Positions 6,850 to 11,000 of a DNA stretch of 11,000 bases are shown here, one piece after another. Origin of the DNA: an uncultured Anaeromassilibacillus sp. Its GTDB lineage: Bacteria > Bacillota > Clostridia > Oscillospirales > Acutalibacteraceae. The stretch is from assembly GCA_945988865.1 (NCBI GenBank), contig CAMFTQ010000007.1:1-11000 (forward strand), read 5' to 3'. A model generated the notes under the pieces. The model saw nothing but the letters and a program-made list of their open reading frames with translations. It did no database searches and had not been told where the DNA came from. A program made the translations under genes and the position numbers. Position 1 is the first letter of the stretch. Each line of letters opens with the position of its first letter.

Positions 6850-7413
6850 ATGAAAAATATGATCAAAAGATATACTCCTTATGCTGTGATTCTGGCGGCG
6901 CTTTATTTGCTTTTACCGCTTATGTTTGTGTCCGGTGGTCAGATAAATAATTATACTCCCATAGTATATTATTTTGTTTTTCCTGCCGCCGCTGTTGTGA
7001 GCGCTGTTCATTATTCGTGGAAAAACGGACTTGATTTTATTTTTGCGGTTATAGCGCCTGTTATGTATCTGCCCAGTATGCTCATTTACAAAAACAATAA
7101 CGAAATTCTTATTTTGCTCATTTATCTGGTGTGCGGTATTCTTGGTTCTTTTATAGGCGATATGGTTTATATAGATGAAGCGAAGAAGAAAGAAAAAACA
7201 GAGAAAAAGGCAGTTGCAATCCGTATGGACAAGGCTGCGGAATCAAAAAGATCAAATGCTCTTAAGGGTGAGCAGATAGAGATTGACGAGGACGAGCAGT
7301 TTTACAAAAAATATGAAAAAGAAAACTACTCCTTTAGACCTGTAACCGACGACGAGGTTTCAGAGGACGAAATCGACAAAATTCTGAACGAAACAAGAAA
7401 TAACGAGTTATAA
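6850..7413 (+). CDS. Hypothetical four-helix membrane protein with acidic tail
   Basis: I do not recognise a family for this 187-residue protein. It has four hydrophobic segments, about residues 10-28, 38-58, 63-83 and 85-108. A cytoplasmic-looking tail of about 75 residues follows: first Lys-rich (EAKKKEKTEKK), then acidic, ending near DDEVSEDEIDKILNE. The positive N-terminus (MKNMIKR) and the charged tail after an even number of helices place both ends in the cytoplasm. The start is well supported by GGAGG (6835-6839) 10 nt upstream and an extended -10 promoter. It is a single-gene transcript, bounded by its promoter and the 7436 hairpin, so context gives no functional clue. The tail motif resembles the end of the asparagine synthetase encoded downstream (see findings). 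Confidence 0.85.
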   Translation: MKNMIKRYTPYAVILAALYLLLPLMFVSGGQINNYTPIVYYFVFPAAAVVSAVHYSWKNGLDFIFAVIAPVMYLPSMLIYKNNNEILILLIYLVCGILGSFIGDMVYIDEAKKKEKTEKKAVAIRMDKAAESKRSNALKGEQIEIDEDEQFYKKYEKENYSFRPVTDDEVSEDEIDKILNETRNNEL

Positions 7414-7435
7414 AAACTTTTATTGTAAAATTTCA

Positions 7436-7475
7436 GGCTGTATAAAGACCGTAAACGGTTTTTATACAGCCTTTT
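7436..7475. terminator. Terminator between convergent genes
   Basis: A 16-bp stem (7436-7451 with 7456-7471, one G-U pair, TAAA loop) begins GGCTGTATAAA and is followed by TTTTAG on the plus strand. It ends the membrane-protein transcript. On the minus strand the same stem is followed by TGAAATTTTAC, a weaker tract, and may also end the DUF554 gene. Confidence 0.9.
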
Positions 7476-7491
7476 AGCTTGGTCTGAAAAT

Positions 7492-8196
7492 TCACAGAAT
7501 ACTGCCTATTAAATCAGCCAAAGGACATATCGCTATCGGCAAAAAGACAGCAGGAACGTAGTTCATTACCTTTAGCTTTGTAATACCAATCATATTAAGT
7601 GCAAGTGCTATAATCAGTATGTAGCCGGCACAGGACATTTCGTCAATTACGGCAGTACTTAAAACAGGTGAGAGCCACTGTGCAAAAAGCGTTATTGCAC
7701 CCTGATACACAAGCACAAACACCGCAGAAAATAACACGCCTATGCCCAATGTGCTTGCAAAAATGATTGCGGCTACAAAGTCAAGCGTTGATTTTGTAAA
7801 AATAGTCGAGTGGTCGCCCGTCAGACCGCTTTGCAGCGAGCCGACTATCGTCATAGCTCCCACGCAGAAAAGCAGGCTTGAGGTGACAAACCCCTCTGCG
7901 ACAGAAACCTTTTTGCCGCCGACTTTGTTGAACTTTTTTTCTATAAGCTCGCCAAGACTGTAAATTTTGCTGTCAAGGTCAATGCCTTCGCCGATTATTG
8001 CTCCCAGGACTATTGAGATAATGACGATAATCACGTTTTTGCCGCACAGCGAGCCTGATATTCCGATAAACAGCGTACACAGTCCCAAGCCCTTGAACAC
8101 AGTGTCGGATATTCTTTCGGGTATTCCCTTTTTAAATAAAATGCCTATAATACCGCCTGCTATCACGGCGGCGGCATTTACAAGTGTTGCTATCAT
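7492..8196 (-). CDS. DUF554 family membrane protein (YdfK/YqgA-like)
   Basis: A 234-residue polytopic membrane protein of the DUF554 family, whose function is not established. The N-terminus MIATLVNAAAVIAGGIIG with KKGIPER (about 22-28) is characteristic of the family, as are the GLGLCTLFIGISG segment and the central GAMTIVGSLQSGL. About seven hydrophobic segments span the protein. The frame can be extended upstream to 8253, but the start is the ATG at 8196: AAAGGA lies 8 nt before it, the family begins at this residue, and the predicted promoter (-10 at 8225-8230) would start transcription inside the longer version. It appears monocistronic. A transporter role has been suggested for some relatives but I cannot support a substrate. 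Confidence 0.93.
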   Translation of the reverse strand: MIATLVNAAAVIAGGIIGILFKKGIPERISDTVFKGLGLCTLFIGISGSLCGKNVIIVIISIVLGAIIGEGIDLDSKIYSLGELIEKKFNKVGGKKVSVAEGFVTSSLLFCVGAMTIVGSLQSGLTGDHSTIFTKSTLDFVAAIIFASTLGIGVLFSAVFVLVYQGAITLFAQWLSPVLSTAVIDEMSCAGYILIIALALNMIGITKLKVMNYVPAVFLPIAICPLADLIGSIL

Positions 8197-8224
8197 TTTA
8201 CCATTCCTTTGTTTTGTTAACATT

Positions 8225-8253
8225 ATTATATAATACTCGGTTTCTGGTTGCAA
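8225..8253 (-). promoter_or_regulatory. DUF554 gene promoter
   Basis: On the minus strand, TTGCAA (8253-8248), a 17-bp spacer and TATAAT (8230-8225). The start near 8218 gives a leader of about 22 nt before the ATG at 8196, with room only for the ribosome binding site. Confidence 0.7.
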
Positions 8254-8335
8254 TAGTCAGGTATTTGTATTATATACATTTCTAAGTTTTGAGATAATTA
8301 TGGCATATTAGAATTATTCGCTTTTAAAATAATAG

Positions 8336-8341
8336 TATAAT
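8336..8341 (+). promoter_or_regulatory. Possible -10 box of asnB
   Basis: A perfect TATAAT lies 51 bp before the asnB ATG. No -35 with a good match is seen at 16-18 bp upstream (AATTAT, ATTATT and TTATTC are the candidates), so the assignment is tentative. The leader would be about 45 nt, with AAAGGTGG (8378-8385) as ribosome binding site. No T-box or attenuator is visible. Confidence 0.45.
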
Positions 8342-8392
8342 CATTTGTAGTATTGCTTTTTAGAAAAATCTCTCTTAAAAGGTGGTTATATT

Positions 8393-10465
8393 ATGTGCGG
8401 TATATGCGGTTTTACAGGACAGATTATAGACAGAGAAAATACAATTAAAAGAATGACAGAGGTTATCACTCACAGAGGGCCTGACTCTGACGGCTTTTAT
8501 TCTGATGATAACATAGCTATGGGCTTTCGCCGTCTTAGCATTATTGACCTTGACGCAGGACATCAGCCGATTTACAACGAGGACAAAACGCTTGTGCTGA
8601 CGTTTAACGGCGAGATTTATAACTATTCACAGCTTAGAATTGAGCTTATCAAGTTAGGACATAAATTCTACACCGAAACTGACAGCGAGGTGCTTGTTCA
8701 CGGCTTTGAAGAGTGGAAAGAGGATTTACTGCCAAGGCTCAGAGGTATGTTCGGCTTTGCGATTTATAACACTGTTGACAAGTCGATTTTTATCGCACGT
8801 GACTTTTTCGGAATCAAGCCTATGCACTACACAAAAATCGGCGACAGCTTTGTTTATGCCTCCGAGATAAAGAGTATTTTAGAGCATCCGAATTTTGAAA
8901 AACGCTTTAACGAAAAGGCGCTTGATACGTACCTTTCGTTTCAGTATGCAGTACCGCCCGAAACGTTTTTTGAGGACGTTTACTGCCTTATGCCCGGTCA
9001 CTTCCTTTGGTACAAAAACGGTGAAATCACAACCGAGCGTTACTTTGAGCCTAAATTCAATCCTGATGAGGATATGACAGAGGAAGAGGCAGTTGATAAA
9101 ATTGCCGAGGTTTTTGAAAACTCCGTCAATGCACACAAGATAGCCGATGTTGAGGTTGGCTGTTTCTTGTCAAGCGGAGTTGATTCAAGCTACGTTTCAA
9201 CATATTTTGCAGACCAGAAAACGTTTACCGTAGGCTTTGATTTCGGACAGAAGTACAACGAAATCAGCTGGGCAGAGCGACTAAGCGAAAAAATAGGCGT
9301 TGAGCATCACACAAAGATTATCTCAAGCGAGGAGTTCTGGGGCGCTGTGCCTACAGTTCAGTATCATATGGATCAGCCGCTTGCCGACCCGTCCTGTATT
9401 GCGCTTTACTTTGTATCAAAGCTGGCAAGTGAATATGTAAAGGTAGTGCTGTCGGGCGAGGGCGCAGACGAGCTGTTTGGCGGCTACACCTGCTACAATG
9501 ACCCGAGAGTATTCAAAATTTATCAGAAAATAGTTCCGTATTGCATCAGAAAGGCTGTTTGTAAGCTTATGCACAAGCTCCCCGACATCAAGGGCAGAGA
9601 TTACCTCATACGTGCCACTCATCCGCTTGAGGAAAGATTTATCGGAAACGCCTTTATGTATGACTGCAAGCAGAAACAGGAGCTTCTTAAAAATCCCGAA
9701 ATTGCCACACGTCCTCAGGACATCACAAAGAAGTACTACCGCCGTGCAAGAAAGTATGACGAGGTTACAAAGATGCAGTACCTCGACATAAACCTGTGGA
9801 TGGTAGGCGACATTCTGTTAAAGGCTGACAGAATGAGTATGGCAAACTCTCTTGAGCTTCGTGTACCGTTCCTCGACAAGGAGGTATTCAAGGTTGCGTC
9901 AAGTCTGCCGACAAGACTGCGTGTAAACAAGCACAACACAAAGTATGCTATGCGAAAGGCGGCTCTTCGCCGTATGCCCGAAGAAACGGCAGAAAAGGAA
10001 AAGCTCGGTTTCCCTGTTCCTACACGTGTATGGCTTCGTGACGAAAAGTATTACAACGTAGTAAAAGAGAAATTTAACGGAGAAACAGCAAATAAATTCT
10101 TTAACACAGAGGTGCTTGTTGCGTGGCTTGACGAGCATTTCAGCGGAAAAGAGGACAACAGCCGTAAGGTGTGGACAATCTATGTATTCCTTGTTTGGTA
10201 TGATATTTACTTTGCAGACGAAAAAACGGTAAATAAGCCTGAGCTTGAGGATATGAAGCTGACAGACGAGGATGTAAAGGAAAGCGCAGAAAGATTATTT
10301 GACGCTGTAGCCGATGCAAATGAAGTTGAGCAAGAGCCTGCGCCAAACGAGCAGGACTCAGAGCAGACTGCACAGGAAGAGCTTATAATTGACGACAAGC
10401 CTGTGACTGATGAAGATATAGACAAAATCATAGCCGAGCTTGATAAGGAAAGAGAAGAACGATAA
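8393..10465 (+). CDS. asnB: Asparagine synthetase (glutamine-hydrolysing) with acidic C-terminal extension
   Basis: Makes asparagine from aspartate, glutamine and ATP in the cytoplasm. The N-terminal class II glutaminase domain starts with the catalytic Cys2 (MCGICG, exposed after Met removal) and has RGPDSDG (28-34), RRLSIIDL (46-53), NGEIYNY (72-78) and TDSEVL (96-101). The synthetase domain has the PP-loop SSGVDSS (260-266), GEGADELFGG (355-364), LKADRMSMANSLELRVPFLD (476-495) and KLGFPVPTR (537-545). Both active sites look intact. The core ends near residue 607 (WYDIYF); the product is 690 residues, so it carries about 83 extra residues. These are acidic, rich in Glu, Asp and Gln with a low-complexity stretch (about 644-668), and end in PVTDEDIDKII (670-680). 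The start is fixed by Cys2 and by AAAGGTGG 7 nt upstream. It is probably monocistronic. The close spacing of the tail to the stop shows no frameshift. Confidence 0.96.
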   Translation: MCGICGFTGQIIDRENTIKRMTEVITHRGPDSDGFYSDDNIAMGFRRLSIIDLDAGHQPIYNEDKTLVLTFNGEIYNYSQLRIELIKLGHKFYTETDSEVLVHGFEEWKEDLLPRLRGMFGFAIYNTVDKSIFIARDFFGIKPMHYTKIGDSFVYASEIKSILEHPNFEKRFNEKALDTYLSFQYAVPPETFFEDVYCLMPGHFLWYKNGEITTERYFEPKFNPDEDMTEEEAVDKIAEVFENSVNAHKIADVEVGCFLSSGVDSSYVSTYFADQKTFTVGFDFGQKYNEISWAERLSEKIGVEHHTKIISSEEFWGAVPTVQYHMDQPLADPSCIALYFVSKLASEYVKVVLSGEGADELFGGYTCYNDPRVFKIYQKIVPYCIRKAVCKLMHKLPDIKGRDYLIRATHPLEERFIGNAFMYDCKQKQELLKNPEIATRPQDITKKYYRRARKYDEVTKMQYLDINLWMVGDILLKADRMSMANSLELRVPFLDKEVFKVASSLPTRLRVNKHNTKYAMRKAALRRMPEETAEKEKLGFPVPTRVWLRDEKYYNVVKEKFNGETANKFFNTEVLVAWLDEHFSGKEDNSRKVWTIYVFLVWYDIYFADEKTVNKPELEDMKLTDEDVKESAERLFDAVADANEVEQEPAPNEQDSEQTAQEELIIDDKPVTDEDIDKIIAELDKEREER

Positions 10466-10469
10466 TAAT

Positions 10470-10495
10470 AAACCTCCCTTATCATAGGGAGGTTT
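10470..10495. terminator. Terminator after asnB, shared with the M14 gene
   Basis: A perfect 10-bp stem (AAACCTCCCT / AGGGAGGTTT) with a TATCAT loop begins 5 nt after the asnB stop. The plus-strand right arm itself supplies only TTT, then AAATA. On the minus strand the stem runs into TTATTATTATC, so it may serve the convergent peptidase gene at least as well. Confidence 0.75.
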
Positions 10496-10502
10496 AAATA
10501 CA

Positions 10503-11000
10503 TCACATAATCACTAAAAGGCAGAGCATTTCAAGGATTTGCTGATATTCACTGTCAAGCACAGAAATAGGCAGAGGGTTTTTACCAAGACCTACTTCAA
10601 CTGTAAAGGCAGGACGTTCAAAATTTTCTATAAACCAGTCCTTGAACCCTCCGCCTACGGCAAGACCCTGCGGTCGTGATACTCTGTATCCGCTGACCTG
10701 TGACATCAGCTTTGCCATTTTGAAGCTTTTTTGCGGAGTGCTTTTGCCAAAGTCGCAGTAAATTTCACGTCCTTGACTGTGAAAGGCGACAGCGTGGCGG
10801 AAACTGCTTTTTTCGCAAAGTTCGGCAAGGCAGATTGTTTCAGGCTCACTAAACGGCTTTTCTCCGCCGTAGCGTGTGGGCGAGGGAGAAACAATACCGC
10901 TTTTGATTTCTGCTTTTTTAAGCGCTTGCCAGCCTGCGTCAAAGTTGTGGTTTAAGTCAACTCCTCTTGCGTTTGCCTGCCATTTGGCTGTGTTTTTACA
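10503..11000 (-). CDS. M14 family metallopeptidase, probable peptidoglycan endopeptidase (N-terminus outside window)
   Basis: The minus-strand frame is open from base 11000 down to the TGA at 10505-10503, giving 165 residues without an in-frame start until the internal Met codons at 10718. The real start lies beyond the window. Reading inward it shows WQANARGVDLNHNFDAGW (10980-10929), PFSEPET, VAFHSQGREIY (about 10790-10758), GGGFKDWF and FTVEVGLGKNPLP (about 10607-10569). These are the M14 zinc-carboxypeptidase landmarks: the third zinc ligand is His (codon 10781-10779) and the catalytic base is Glu (codon 10598-10596). The first two zinc ligands (HxxE) would be off the window. The ANARGVDLN and SEPET context resembles gamma-D-glutamyl-L-diamino acid endopeptidases (ENP1/YqgT type), which cut peptidoglycan stem peptides; that specificity is inferred. 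The ORF on the opposite strand (10731-10955) is a shadow. Confidence 0.9.
   Translation of the reverse strand, partial: CKNTAKWQANARGVDLNHNFDAGWQALKKAEIKSGIVSPSPTRYGGEKPFSEPETICLAELCEKSSFRHAVAFHSQGREIYCDFGKSTPQKSFKMAKLMSQVSGYRVSRPQGLAVGGGFKDWFIENFERPAFTVEVGLGKNPLPISVLDSEYQQILEMLCLLVIM

Noticed and set aside
8197..8253. N-terminal extension of the DUF554 protein to 8253
   Set aside because: The extension is not hydrophobic family sequence, covers the predicted promoter, and a good ribosome binding site plus the conserved MxxTLVNA start lies at 8196.
10731..10955. A 74-codon plus-strand ORF and a 78-codon minus-strand ORF (10706-10942) at the window end
   Set aside because: Both overlap the minus-strand frame that carries clear M14 motifs from 11000 to 10503; they are shadow frames.

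Overview
The window looks like chromosomal DNA from a gut or rumen Gram-positive anaerobe of the Oscillospiraceae (Ruminococcus / [Eubacterium] siraeum neighbourhood). The evidence is the AT-rich intergenic DNA, strong AGGAGG-type ribosome binding sites, TATAAT promoters, a metG-tatD operon, and above all a secreted protein with an N-terminal dockerin of the 'DATxIQR' type fused to a serpin. The genus is an inference. I see no insertion sequence, integrase, CRISPR array, tRNA or rRNA.

Layout. Positions 1-1338 (+) carry the 3' part of a U32-family protein with a DUF3656 domain (RlhA-like), followed by dut (dUTPase, 1501-1944, +). A separately promoted dockerin-serpin follows (2079-3659, +), with a cre-like box at its predicted transcription start. 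A strong bidirectional hairpin (3744-3766) separates it from the convergent metG-tatD operon (metG 4599-6551, tatD 3789-4565, both -). A divergent intergenic region with two extended -10 promoters leads to a small four-helix membrane protein with an acidic tail (6850-7413, +). This converges on a DUF554 membrane protein (7492-8196, -) across a 16-bp hairpin. Next is asnB (8393-10465, +), with an 83-residue acidic C-terminal extension. Last, converging on asnB, is the 3' end of an M14 metallopeptidase (10503-11000, -) that resembles gamma-D-glutamyl-diamino-acid endopeptidases. No gene-free stretch exceeds 300 bases; the longest, 6552-6849, holds two divergent promoters and nothing else I can support.

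Most genes are housekeeping: nucleotide pool cleaning, methionyl-tRNA charging, nuclease, asparagine synthesis and RNA modification. The accessory element is the dockerin-serpin. Its reactive-centre loop follows the inhibitory hinge rules and places Asp-Ala-Glu-Cys at P3-P1', close to the Ala-Glu/Asp-Cys centre of mammalian SERPINB9 (granzyme B inhibitor) and cowpox CrmA. It could protect a cellulosome-like complex from acidic-specific proteases or act on host or rival proteases. A second unexplained signal is a PVTD/DxIDKI C-terminal motif shared by the small membrane protein and the asparagine synthetase tail.
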